A stretch of 45,986 bases of DNA, taken from positions 1 through 45,986 of the forward strand of contig JAQXIE010000012.1 of the NCBI GenBank assembly GCA_029007645.1, written 5' to 3'. This document shows positions 34,441 to 42,841 of this stretch, piece by piece. This DNA comes from Bacteroidales bacterium (GTDB lineage: Bacteria > Bacteroidota > Bacteroidia > Bacteroidales > Muribaculaceae). The notes beneath the pieces were generated by a model, which worked only from the letters and a program-made list of their open reading frames with translations, had not been told where the DNA came from and made no database searches. The translations under genes were made by a program, and so were the position numbers. Position 1 is the first letter of the stretch. The number at the start of each line of letters is the position of its first letter.

Positions 34441-35961
34441 TCAACTGTTGGAGTTGGCCAGCGGCAGTCGAATGGTGAATGTCGAGCCGACGCCCGGTTC
34501 GGAATCCACGCTGATCGAGCCTTTGAAGGCCGTTATCATTTTCTTGACGTATGCCAGCCCGAGTCCGAAACCCTTCACATCGTGGCGGTTGCCGGTCGGC
34601 ACGCGGTAGAACTTGTCGAATATGTGTCTCTGGGCGTCCTTTGGGATGCCGATGCCGTTGTCGCTGACCTCGATTATCAGGTGCTTGTCGGAATTGCGGG
34701 TCACAACCATCAGTTCCGGATCCACATCCTCGCGGCTGTATTTCAAGGCGTTCTCCAGCAGATTGTGCACCACGTTGGTAAATTGCAGCTGGTCCACGTA
34801 GACGTCGGAATCAATGGCCTCGAGGTCGGCGATGATCACGCCACCCTGACGCTCGACTTTCAGCTTGAACGTATTCACGGCGTTCTCGATTATCTCGTTG
34901 GCGTTTACTTCCGAGAATTTCAGTGTGCTCTCGGCGTTGTCGAGCACCGACAGGTGCAGAACTTTCTCAACCTGGAAGCGCAGACGTTTGCTCTCCTCGC
35001 TGATCACTTCGGCCAGATGGTTGAGCGATTCGGGCGACTTGCGCACCGACGCGTCGCTCAGCATCTGCGACGCCAGCGAGATGGTGGCTATAGGCGTTTT
35101 CAGCTCGTGCGTCATGTTGTTGATGAAGTCGGTCTTCATCTCCGTCAGCTTCTTCTGCCTGAACGCCAGAATCACCGTGTAGAGGAACACCATCAGCAGA
35201 ATCAGCGAGAAAGCCAGCGACGGAATGATGAACCGCACCGATGAGAAGATGTAATTGTCCTTGTTGGGAAATTCCACATTCAGACGGTAGGGCGCGTCGG
35301 TATTGGCGAAAAGCTGAATGGTATATATGCTCTTGTCATCGGCCTTATAACCCTGGGTGGCATAGATTTCGCGGCCGCTTGTCGACAGGACGCTGAAGGC
35401 GAAGGGGATCGTTACGCCGTTGTTGGCCAATTCGGTGGTGAGGCAGTTCCTTATCGCAATCGAATCGGCGCGTTCCATGGGAGGCCGCGTACCCGAATCG
35501 CGCAATATGCTGAGAATCACGTCGGTCAGCAGACCTTTCTGATACAGGTACTGACTGCGGATCACCTCCTGCATGCTGCCGTAGCGCGAACTGATGCTGG
35601 TCACAGGCGAAGGGAACGCCAGCGTGTTGCCTCCCAGCTTCACTTCCGAACTCAACGTGTAGTTGGTCACGCTTCCGTCGGGATTGGACACTGAATATTT
35701 CAGATTGCCGTCGCTCGTGCCGTCGTTGATGTCGTCGTAGAGAGTCGACTCGATTATATTGACGTCCTCCTGCAGAAAATGAAGCGTCTCCTGACGGTCC
35801 ATAAAGTCGGACGTTGCGTTCAGAGAGCGCATCACGCCCTCCGAGAACTGCTCCTCGCGCATCTTCACCATATTTTCCAGATACATGATCTGAAAATAGA
35901 GCAACGCTCCGAAAGTGATGCCCATTAGGATGGTCAGCAACCAGATTAACGATCTCTTCAT
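34441..35961 (-). CDS. rprX: RprX-like sensor histidine kinase
   Basis: I start at the ATG at 35961 (MKRSLIWLLTILMG); the upstream GTG at 35988 lies just downstream of the promoter -7 box. About 506 residues: TM1 near residues 4-25, a periplasmic domain of about 220 residues, TM2 (FIIPSLAFSLILLMVFLYTVILAF), H-box NNMTHELKTPIAT, N-box, G1 DNGIGIP and G2 GFGLGLAYVKK. Complete and probably active. It pairs with the response regulator downstream. Confidence 0.9.
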   Translation of the reverse strand: MKRSLIWLLTILMGITFGALLYFQIMYLENMVKMREEQFSEGVMRSLNATSDFMDRQETLHFLQEDVNIIESTLYDDINDGTSDGNLKYSVSNPDGSVTNYTLSSEVKLGGNTLAFPSPVTSISSRYGSMQEVIRSQYLYQKGLLTDVILSILRDSGTRPPMERADSIAIRNCLTTELANNGVTIPFAFSVLSTSGREIYATQGYKADDKSIYTIQLFANTDAPYRLNVEFPNKDNYIFSSVRFIIPSLAFSLILLMVFLYTVILAFRQKKLTEMKTDFINNMTHELKTPIATISLASQMLSDASVRKSPESLNHLAEVISEESKRLRFQVEKVLHLSVLDNAESTLKFSEVNANEIIENAVNTFKLKVERQGGVIIADLEAIDSDVYVDQLQFTNVVHNLLENALKYSREDVDPELMVVTRNSDKHLIIEVSDNGIGIPKDAQRHIFDKFYRVPTGNRHDVKGFGLGLAYVKKMITAFKGSISVDSEPGVGSTFTIRLPLANSNS

Positions 35962-35976
35962 TTTAACATTTTGGCG

Positions 35977-36008
35977 CAAATTTAACACTCAAGTGTGAAA
36001 TTTGCAAA
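35977..36008 (-). promoter_or_regulatory. Consensus promoter of rprX-rprY
   Basis: On the minus strand TTTG (36008-36005), exactly 20 nt, TAAATTTG (35984-35977). Transcription would begin about 10-13 nt before the ATG at 35961, a short leader. Confidence 0.85.
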
Positions 36009-36101
36009 AAATTGCGGAGCTTGTTAAAATTAGAACGTTCGGAAGAGCCTTACGGTTCATCTGAACGGCAGTGAAATCGGGGATGGAACAGGGTTGCGGA
36101 G

Positions 36102-37067
36102 TCAGTTTGCGGAGTTGAATATCCAGGCCTGTTGGAATTTTTGCTGGAATTCCGCGGAGTTCAGTTCGGGAAGCAGGGTGGCTTTGTCGGCGGCGTCGCA
36201 TGCCGACACTCGGTACAGATTGCGAGAGGCCACGGTCGACAGGCTGTATCCTTTGTCGCTGTTTGCGGCTATGAAGTTGTCGGCCTCCTGCTGCGAATGG
36301 AATGTTCCCACGATCAGGTGCCAGGTGTTTTCCGGCTCTGACGCCTTCTCTTCCTGTGCTGTCGGTATTTCTGTCACCGGCGCAGGTGCGGCCTCCCTGA
36401 CGGCCTTGACAATAGTCTTGACCGGCACTATCGAAGCCTGGTCCTCATGGGTATCGGTGGTGAAGGGGAGGATGGCGGACAGTGCTACGGCAAATACCGC
36501 TATCAGCGAAGCCGCGTAGCGGACCATCCGGCGGTTGACGGGGATATAATAATTCCGGGCCGTATCGAAGCGGCGAGCTGTTTGCGCCGGCTTCGTTTCA
36601 GGAGCTGTATGCTGTGTGGCCTGAGCGGGTGCGATGCCGGCGCCTGCAGGCGAGCGGTTTATAGCCGTGGGATAGAAACCGAGTCGAGCTGCCAGTGTGT
36701 CGGGAGCCCATGCGGGTGTGAAGCGATGGTTATCCTCCTCGTCGACAGTGATGAGGCCCAGGCGCCCGATTGTGGCTTCGCGGTCGGTGCGCAGGGTGTC
36801 GCTGAGCAGAGTGACTGCCTGACGCACAGTGTCGCGGGCCTCTCCGTAGCTCAGATGCTCGCGGCGAGCATACGACGATGCAAGCATCCCGTCGTCATGA
36901 CGCAAGGCGCCGTTGAACCGCACTTCCTGTGTCATGGGCTTGATTATGCCTGATTCCGAGCTGGTTGACGCCGCATGGCGCACTTTGATAAAGGCTCCGA
37001 AATCGGGTACTACGACACAGTCGTGCCGCAGCAGCAGGTATTCGATATGTAGAGCCAGTCTGTCCAT
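36102..37067 (-). CDS. HU-like (CCDC81-type) and SPOR domain membrane protein
   Basis: From the ATG at 37067 about 321 residues. The N-terminal ~120 residues resemble the prokaryotic HU/CCDC81 domain (HIEYLLLRHDCVVVPDFGAFI, RFNGALRHDDGML, ATIGRLGLI). After a Pro/Ala/Thr linker there is one TM helix (YAASLIAVFAVALSAILPF), and the C-terminus is a SPOR domain (WHLIVGTFHSQQEADNFI, NLYRVSACDA) that binds denuded peptidoglycan at division sites. A link between nucleoid and septum is a common suggestion for this family, not shown here. Confidence 0.85.
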   Translation of the reverse strand: MDRLALHIEYLLLRHDCVVVPDFGAFIKVRHAASTSSESGIIKPMTQEVRFNGALRHDDGMLASSYARREHLSYGEARDTVRQAVTLLSDTLRTDREATIGRLGLITVDEEDNHRFTPAWAPDTLAARLGFYPTAINRSPAGAGIAPAQATQHTAPETKPAQTARRFDTARNYYIPVNRRMVRYAASLIAVFAVALSAILPFTTDTHEDQASIVPVKTIVKAVREAAPAPVTEIPTAQEEKASEPENTWHLIVGTFHSQQEADNFIAANSDKGYSLSTVASRNLYRVSACDAADKATLLPELNSAEFQQKFQQAWIFNSAN

Positions 37068-37075
37068 TGCGAGTG

Positions 37076-37083
37076 CAAAGATA
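37076..37083 (-). promoter_or_regulatory. -7 box next to the HU/SPOR start
   Basis: TATCTTTG on the minus strand matches TAnnTTTG and ends 9 nt before the ATG at 37067; no clear -33 TTTG. Another case of a nearly leaderless start. Confidence 0.55.
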
Positions 37084-37128
37084 AGCAAAAAAAATATTAA
37101 ATCCGCGACCCTTGAGAAAATTGTTTAG

Positions 37129-37980
37129 TCAATATGTTGCACTTTTTTTCGAGGACCTTTTATTCAGGATTCTGTCAACGAGATGTATGTCAGCACCGTA
37201 TGCTACGGCAAGATTTTTTTCGCGTAATTCGGCATCGAAATCATAATTTCGTTGATGCTGCAGGGCGCGCAGCAGATGCAGGTTCGGGTCCTTGGGCCAG
37301 CGGGCCAGAGCCTCGGAAGTGCGGCTCTGCGCGGTCTTGAAATCACCTTTCTCGGTCATGATCAGCAGCGTGCGGAAAGTCACGTCGGGGTCGGGCCTGA
37401 GCTTCAGCGAGCGTTCGTAGTATGTCTGGGCCTTTTCGATCTGTCCGTCGGCGGCTTCGAGGTCGGCGATAGCGGCCAGCACGGCCGGGTCGTCGGGAGC
37501 CAGCGAATCGGCCAGGGCCAGGTCACGGCGTGCTTTCACGGGGCTTTTGGCCATCGACAGGAGTCCCCGCATTTTCAGCGGCCACGGCTGCAGCGAATCG
37601 AGCGCCAATGTCGCGTTCAGGTCGGCCATGGCATCCTCCGGATGGTTGAACGCCAGCGACGTCCATGCCCGGTTCGACAGCAGCACCGTGCTGCGCGGCG
37701 CCCCGGCCAGCCCTATCTCATAGGCCTGCATCGCTCCCTCGTAGTTCTCGCGGTGCGTGCGAACCACGCCAAGGTTCGACCATAGAAGCCAGTTGCTCGG
37801 ATTGGCCGGTTCATGCTTCAGTGCGCCGATAATGACGCGCTCGGCGTCGCCCCAGCGTTCCAGCCGCATATATCGGTCGGCCGAATCGGCCAGCTCCACG
37901 TATCTGTGAGTCAGGGTCTGCGCACCCATCGATGCGCAGACCCCGATCAGAAACAGGATTATAATGTTGACTCGTTTCAA
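37129..37980 (-). CDS. Exported TPR protein
   Basis: 283 residues with a signal peptide (MKRVNIIILFLIGVCASMGAQ). Several tetratricopeptide repeats run through the protein (NWLLWSNLGVVRTHRENYEG, VLLSNRAWTSLAFNHPEDAM, AVLAAIADLEAADGQIEKA). Likely a periplasmic scaffold. The start overlaps the dsbD stop by 4 nt (ATGA), so the two are cotranslated and may act together. Confidence 0.85.
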   Translation of the reverse strand: MKRVNIIILFLIGVCASMGAQTLTHRYVELADSADRYMRLERWGDAERVIIGALKHEPANPSNWLLWSNLGVVRTHRENYEGAMQAYEIGLAGAPRSTVLLSNRAWTSLAFNHPEDAMADLNATLALDSLQPWPLKMRGLLSMAKSPVKARRDLALADSLAPDDPAVLAAIADLEAADGQIEKAQTYYERSLKLRPDPDVTFRTLLIMTEKGDFKTAQSRTSEALARWPKDPNLHLLRALQHQRNYDFDAELREKNLAVAYGADIHLVDRILNKRSSKKSATY

Positions 37981-40025
37981 TTATTCGTCTTAACTGATTT
38001 TGCGTAATTCTCGAGTCCCTTCTTCAGGAACTCGCGGTACTTCGGTATATTCTCCTCATATTCGAACGAATGGTTCATCGGCTTCCCCTCGTCGTTGACA
38101 ATGACATAGTAGGGCTGTGCGTTGGCGCCGAACTTGGTGCGCTGCAGATAGCTCCACTTGTCGCCGTAGGTGCGCAGGGTCCGTTCCTGGCCATCCTTCT
38201 CCTTGACCACTACCGGCTGGGGGAGTTCCTTCTTATCGTCGACCATCAGGGTGACGAACACGAAGTCGTTGTCGATCGTATTCTTGATTTCGGCGTCGGT
38301 CAGCACTGCGGCCTCCATCTTGCGGCAGTTCACGCAGCCGTAACCCGAGAAGTCGATCAGCACAGGCTTGTGCAGCTTGTTGCCGAGTTCCATGCCCTCA
38401 TCGAAATTGTCGACCTGGGCATGAGTCTCGCCGGTATATAGATTGAAGTCCTGGGTGTACATCGGAGGCGAGAAGGCACTGATGCTCTTGAGCGGAGCGC
38501 CCCACAGGCCCGGAATCATGTATATGGCGAAGGCAATGGAGATCAGGGCCAGCGAGAAGCGCGTTATGCCGATATGGTCCTGCTTGTCGTCATGCGGCAG
38601 CTGAATCCATCCCAACAGATAGATTCCGAGCAGACCGAAGATCGCGATCCAGAGCGAGAGGAACACCTCGCGGTCCATGATGCGCCAGCCGTAGGCCAGG
38701 TCGGCAACAGATAGGAACTTCAGCGCCAGCGCCAGTTCCAGGAAGCCGAGCACCACTTTGATCGTGTTCATCCATCCGCCGCTCTTGGGGATGGATTTGA
38801 GCATCGTCGGGAAGCAGGCGAACAGCGAGAAGGGTAGGGCCAGCGCCAGCGCGAAACCGAACATGCCCACTGCAGGCGACACGAAATTGGAAGTCGCGGC
38901 AGCCTCGACCAGCAATGTGCCGATGATCGGGCCCGTGCAGCTGAACGATACCAGGCAGAGCGTGAACGCCATGAAGAATATCGACAGATAGCCCGTGGTG
39001 GAGTCGACCTTCGAGTCCATCTTGTTGGTCCAGGAGGCCGGGAGTGTCAGCTCGAAGCCGCCCATGAACGAGAAGGCGAAGATCACCAGCAGGATAAAGA
39101 AGGCTATGTTGAAACCGGCGCTCGTGGCCAGTTCGTTCAGCGCCGAGGCTCCGAAGGCTATCGTCACAATCAATCCGAGCAGCACGTATATCACTATGAT
39201 CGATGCTCCGTATACGAATGCCGAAGTTATCGACTTGCGGCGCGACTTATTCTGTTTCAGGAAGAAACTTACCGTCATCGGGATCATGGGCCATACGCAT
39301 GGCGTAACCAGTGCCACGAGACCGCCGATGAATCCGGCTATGAATATGTACCACAGCGAACGCGATTGCTGTACGGGATCCTCCTTGAAGACGTTGATCT
39401 CGGCTTCTACGTTGGCCCACCATTTGTCGGCGTTGACGCCCGACATGTTTGCCGCCGGCATCATTAAACCTTCGGCACTCTGCAGCGAGTCGGTCATCGC
39501 CGTCACGGCATTGACCGTGCTGTCCTTGCGGGCCTTCTCCTCATCGGCCAGTTTCTCGGCCTCCTTGCTCACGGCGTCGGTCATCGGCGCCTTCCCCTTG
39601 AAAGTGTGGCTGCCGTTCACCCGGTAACATCCCGTGTCGTCGCAGACCTGTCCCTTCACCTCGGCGCGCACCTGCCATTCCTTGGCTGCCGCCTTCAGCT
39701 TCTGGGTGAATTTCACCGAGTTGCTGTAGAAGTACTGGTCCACCTCGAACACGTCGTCGTACTCCTTGGTGTAGGCCTTGTTGGCCACAGGCTTGCCGTC
39801 GAGCGTGCATCCTTTGGTATCGAAATAGAATACCAGCGGCTCGGGTCCTCCCGGTGGCGTGTTGGGCGCATATAGATGGAACCCCGGTGCTATTGTCGCT
39901 GTGATTTCTATTGAGGGAGTCGCCGTATTGTCACCGATAAGTCGGTATGACCAAGTCACTTGCTGAGCCACGACGGGCAATAGCGCGGTGATCAGCAATA
40001 GAAAAAATCCGATTGTTCGTTTCAT
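37977..40025 (-). CDS. dsbD: Thiol:disulfide interchange protein DsbD
   Basis: Carries electrons from cytoplasmic thioredoxin to periplasmic thiol proteins. 682 residues: signal peptide; N-terminal DsbD-alpha-like domain with Cys pair CDDTGC; eight-helix CcdA-like core with TPCVWPMIPMTVSFFLK and SFSCTGPIIGTLL, the two membrane cysteines; and a C-terminal thioredoxin domain with GYGCVNCRKMEA. Complete. The intervening acidic linker (EAEKLADEEKARKDS) is typical of Bacteroidetes. It is the first gene of the dsbD-TPR unit. Confidence 0.94.
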   Translation of the reverse strand: MKRTIGFFLLLITALLPVVAQQVTWSYRLIGDNTATPSIEITATIAPGFHLYAPNTPPGGPEPLVFYFDTKGCTLDGKPVANKAYTKEYDDVFEVDQYFYSNSVKFTQKLKAAAKEWQVRAEVKGQVCDDTGCYRVNGSHTFKGKAPMTDAVSKEAEKLADEEKARKDSTVNAVTAMTDSLQSAEGLMMPAANMSGVNADKWWANVEAEINVFKEDPVQQSRSLWYIFIAGFIGGLVALVTPCVWPMIPMTVSFFLKQNKSRRKSITSAFVYGASIIVIYVLLGLIVTIAFGASALNELATSAGFNIAFFILLVIFAFSFMGGFELTLPASWTNKMDSKVDSTTGYLSIFFMAFTLCLVSFSCTGPIIGTLLVEAAATSNFVSPAVGMFGFALALALPFSLFACFPTMLKSIPKSGGWMNTIKVVLGFLELALALKFLSVADLAYGWRIMDREVFLSLWIAIFGLLGIYLLGWIQLPHDDKQDHIGITRFSLALISIAFAIYMIPGLWGAPLKSISAFSPPMYTQDFNLYTGETHAQVDNFDEGMELGNKLHKPVLIDFSGYGCVNCRKMEAAVLTDAEIKNTIDNDFVFVTLMVDDKKELPQPVVVKEKDGQERTLRTYGDKWSYLQRTKFGANAQPYYVIVNDEGKPMNHSFEYEENIPKYREFLKKGLENYAKSVKTNN

Positions 40026-40038
40026 GAAATGCTTATTT

Positions 40039-40070
40039 TTTGCGAATTTAAGAATTATTCATTTAATTTG
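40039..40070 (+). promoter_or_regulatory. Promoter of iorA-iorB
   Basis: TTTG (40039-40042), exactly 20 nt, TTAATTTG (40063-40070), one mismatch to TAnnTTTG. Start of transcription near 40074. The leader to the ATG at 40130 contains an 8-codon ORF (MKQFQRRK, 40079-40105). Confidence 0.7.
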
Positions 40071-40129
40071 CAATTACCATGAAACAATTCCAACGGCGGA
40101 AGTGACCGTTGAACCTTAGATCGAACCGT

Positions 40130-41773
40130 ATGAAAACTAAACGTCTGTTGCTGGGTGACGAAGCATTGGCTTTGGGCGCTATCAACGGAGGCTTGTCCGG
40201 GGCGTATGCCTATCCGGGCACTCCGTCCACCGAAATTCTTGAATTCGTGCAGAAGGACCCCGTGTCCCGGGCCCGGGGATTGCACTCTCATTGGTCGAGC
40301 AATGAGAAAACGGCCATGGAGGCGGCTTTAGGCATGTCCTACTGCGGCAAGCGGGCCATCACGTCGATGAAGCATGTGGGCCTGAACGTGGCTGCTGATC
40401 CGTTTGTGAACTCGGCCATGACCGGAGCCAACGGCGGGCTGCTGGTGATTTCGGCCGACGATCCCTCCATGCACTCGTCGCAGAACGAGCAGGATTCCCG
40501 CTTCTATGCCGATTTTGCCATGATTCCGCTGCTCGAGCCCTGCAACCAGCAGGAAGCCTACGACATGGCCCGGCATGGTTTCAGCCTCTCGGAACGCTGC
40601 CATATTCCGGTGCTGGTGCGCATGGTGACACGCCTGGCGCATAGCCGCGCCGTCGTGGAATGTGACGCCGCGCCGCTCCCCGAAAATGATCTGCATTATC
40701 CCGCCAATCCCCGCCAGTGGGTGCTGATGCCCGCTGTCTCTAAGGAGCGCAACCGTCAGCTCATCAAGGATCAGGAGCAATTCCGCAAGGAGTCGGAGGA
40801 GTCTCCCTTCAACCGTTACGAGGATGGTCCCGACAAACGTCTCGGTATCATCGCTTCCGGCATCGCCTACAATTACCTTCAGGAAATATTCGGAGGCCGG
40901 GTGCCTTTCCCTGTTCTCAAGATCGGGCAGTATCCGCTGCCTCTCGAGGCCATGCGCCGTCTCTACGACGCGTGCGATGCGATGCTGGTGCTCGAGGAGG
41001 GTCAGCCTTTTATCGAGAAACAGGTGCGCGGACTTCTTTACCACGGCAAGGAGATTTACGGCAAACTGTCGGGCCATGTGGTGCGCGACGGCGAGCTGAA
41101 TCCCGACGAAGTGGCCGCCGCGATGTCGGCGCTCTGCGCAGATGCCGCCGGGCTGAAGCTCCACGGCAAACGCGAGGTCTCCGAGCTGGTCGTGCCCCGT
41201 CCGCCGGCGCTATGCCAAGGATGCGGACACCGCGATGTGTACGCCGCCATGAACGCCGCGCTGGAAAAATACTCCGATGCCAAGGTGTTCGGTGATATCG
41301 GTTGCTATACCCTCGGTTTCCTGAAGCCCTTCAACGCCATCGACTCCTGCGTCGACATGGGCGCCTCAATCACCATGGCCAAGGGCGCGGCCGACGCCGG
41401 CCAGTTCCCCTCGCTTGCCATAATCGGCGATTCCACATTCACCCACAGCGGCATGACCGGTCTGCTCGACGCCATCAACGAAGACACCAATATGGTGGTG
41501 GTCATCTCCGACAACCTCACCACCGGCATGACCGGCGGCCAGGACTCGCAGGGCACCGGTAAACTGGAACAGATCTGCATCGGCCTCGGCGCAGACCCCG
41601 CACATGTGCGGACCATCGATTCGCTCCCCAGGAATGTCCCCGACATCACAGCCCTCTTCGAGGAGGAGATCAATCATAAGGGGCTCTCGGTGATAATATC
41701 GCGACGCGAGTGCATCCAGACCGCACGGCGCCATGCCTCGGCCAAGAATAAGGCTCAGTCTCCTAAAGCATAA
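40130..41773 (+). CDS. iorA: Indolepyruvate:ferredoxin oxidoreductase, alpha subunit (no ferredoxin domain)
   Basis: ThDP enzyme that oxidatively decarboxylates aryl-pyruvates (indolepyruvate, phenylpyruvate) to aryl-acetyl-CoA. I start at the ATG at 40130 (MKTKRLLLGDEALALG) rather than the TTG at 40109. 547 residues: N-terminal AYAYPGTPSTEI, central domain, then CQGCGHRDVYAAM, GDIGCYTLGF and the ThDP motif GDSTFTHSGMTGLLDAIN. It ends after RRECIQTARRHASAKNK with no CxxCxxC clusters, so the C-terminal ferredoxin module found in archaeal IorA is absent. iorB follows after 15 nt. Confidence 0.92.
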   Translation: MKTKRLLLGDEALALGAINGGLSGAYAYPGTPSTEILEFVQKDPVSRARGLHSHWSSNEKTAMEAALGMSYCGKRAITSMKHVGLNVAADPFVNSAMTGANGGLLVISADDPSMHSSQNEQDSRFYADFAMIPLLEPCNQQEAYDMARHGFSLSERCHIPVLVRMVTRLAHSRAVVECDAAPLPENDLHYPANPRQWVLMPAVSKERNRQLIKDQEQFRKESEESPFNRYEDGPDKRLGIIASGIAYNYLQEIFGGRVPFPVLKIGQYPLPLEAMRRLYDACDAMLVLEEGQPFIEKQVRGLLYHGKEIYGKLSGHVVRDGELNPDEVAAAMSALCADAAGLKLHGKREVSELVVPRPPALCQGCGHRDVYAAMNAALEKYSDAKVFGDIGCYTLGFLKPFNAIDSCVDMGASITMAKGAADAGQFPSLAIIGDSTFTHSGMTGLLDAINEDTNMVVVISDNLTTGMTGGQDSQGTGKLEQICIGLGADPAHVRTIDSLPRNVPDITALFEEEINHKGLSVIISRRECIQTARRHASAKNKAQSPKA

Positions 41774-41788
41774 CATAAAACGACAGAC

Positions 41789-42376
41789 ATGAAAACCGAT
41801 ATAGTACTGGCCGGTGTCGGAGGCCAGGGCATTCTGACGATTGCCACAATTCTGGGCGCGGCGGCGCTCGCCGACAACCTCTACATCAAGCAGGCCGAAG
41901 TGCACGGCATGAGCCAGCGCGGCGGCGACGTGCAGTCAAACCTCCGTATCGGCTCCGAGCCGATACATTCCGATCTGATCCCCCTCGGTGGCGCCGATCT
42001 GATCGTATCGCTCGAACCCATGGAAGCCCTGCGTTATCTTCCTTTCCTCAGCAAGAATGGATGGGTGGTCAGCTCCACGCTGCCCTTCGTCAATATCGAC
42101 AACTATCCCGAGCAGGAGAAACTCGAGGGTGAACTTCTCGCCCTGGGCAATGTGGTGGCCTTCGACATGGAGGCCGCGGCCAAGGAGGTGGCTTCGGCCC
42201 GCAGCTCCAATCTGGTGCTGTTGGGCGCCGCGAGTCCCTTTATCGACATCCCCGCCGAGGCCATCGAAAAAGCCATCGCCTCTGTGTTCGGCTCCAAAGG
42301 TGAAGCGATAGTCAACGCCAACATCGCCGCCTTCCGCCTGGGCCGCACCCGCGCTGTCGAAATGGCCAAAATCTAA
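41789..42376 (+). CDS. iorB: Indolepyruvate:ferredoxin oxidoreductase, beta subunit
   Basis: 195 residues of the pyruvate/2-oxoacid oxidoreductase gamma-type fold: DIVLAGVGGQGILTIATILG, QAEVHGMSQRGGDVQSNLRIG and DLIVSLEPMEALRYL. The GVGGQG and HGMSQRGG motifs bind CoA/ThDP at the subunit interface. Complete. A large palindromic element begins about 22 nt after its stop. Confidence 0.94.
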   Translation: MKTDIVLAGVGGQGILTIATILGAAALADNLYIKQAEVHGMSQRGGDVQSNLRIGSEPIHSDLIPLGGADLIVSLEPMEALRYLPFLSKNGWVVSSTLPFVNIDNYPEQEKLEGELLALGNVVAFDMEAAAKEVASARSSNLVLLGAASPFIDIPAEAIEKAIASVFGSKGEAIVNANIAAFRLGRTRAVEMAKI

Positions 42377-42398
42377 TATTTAGTAATTCAAGATTCGC

Positions 42399-42773
42399 AA
42401 GTTGGTATTATTAGATTTTTATGGCACATGCAGTACAGAAACATGGTCTCCGACCAAGCTGTATCGCTCCGGTCTGTCCCCACGAAGGCCGATGCCAGCT
42501 GACGCTGGCCCGTCCATCGTGGGGTTATCGAGAAACAGCCTCTCCGAGGCAATGAAGCCATCGAGTGGAGTATACGATGCAGGCAATGAAGCCTTATTTT
42601 GGTGTATATGGCGCCGGTAATGAATCAGATACCTCGGAGAGGTTGTTTCTCATTAACCCCACGATGGCTGTAGGATGCGAAGCGTCCTGACAGCCTTTGT
42701 GGGGTGTGTATCCGGCATAGCACACCTTGGTCGGAGACCATGTTGCTCGCCTGATGTATCCTAATACCAACAT
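42399..42773 (+). repeat. Large multi-arm palindromic element, complete copy
   Basis: Fills the 465-nt gap 42377-42841. Ends: GTTGGTATTA (42401-42410) and TAATACCAAC (42762-42771), a perfect 10-bp terminal inverted repeat. Inside: an 18-bp perfect stem (42441-42458 with 42726-42743, CTTGGTCGGAGACCATGT), then three arms: left 42478-42524 (CCCCACGA/TCGTGGGG with an inner GCCAGC/GCTGGC hairpin), centre 42530-42651 (18 bp, long loop) and right 42657-42704. No protein is encoded. It could be a MITE-like mobile element or a structured RNA. Confidence 0.85.
42548..42631 (+). repeat. 34-bp modular repeats in the central loop
   Basis: Units begin at 42548, 42582 and 42616 with GGCAATGAAG, GGCAATGAAG and GGTAATGAAT. 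The first two share an A/T-rich GTATA block about 23 nt in and otherwise differ. The third is truncated where the right stem begins. Confidence 0.75.
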
Positions 42774-42841
42774 GTGAAATTTCAGTTAGTACTAACACTT
42801 AGTAACTCGTACTTATTACCTATCACTTATCACATAGTACC

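Noticed and set aside
42548-42631. CRISPR array, because of regular 34-bp spacing
   Set aside because: Only two to three units, the constant part is about 10 bp, there is no separate repeat/spacer pattern, and no cas genes are in the window.
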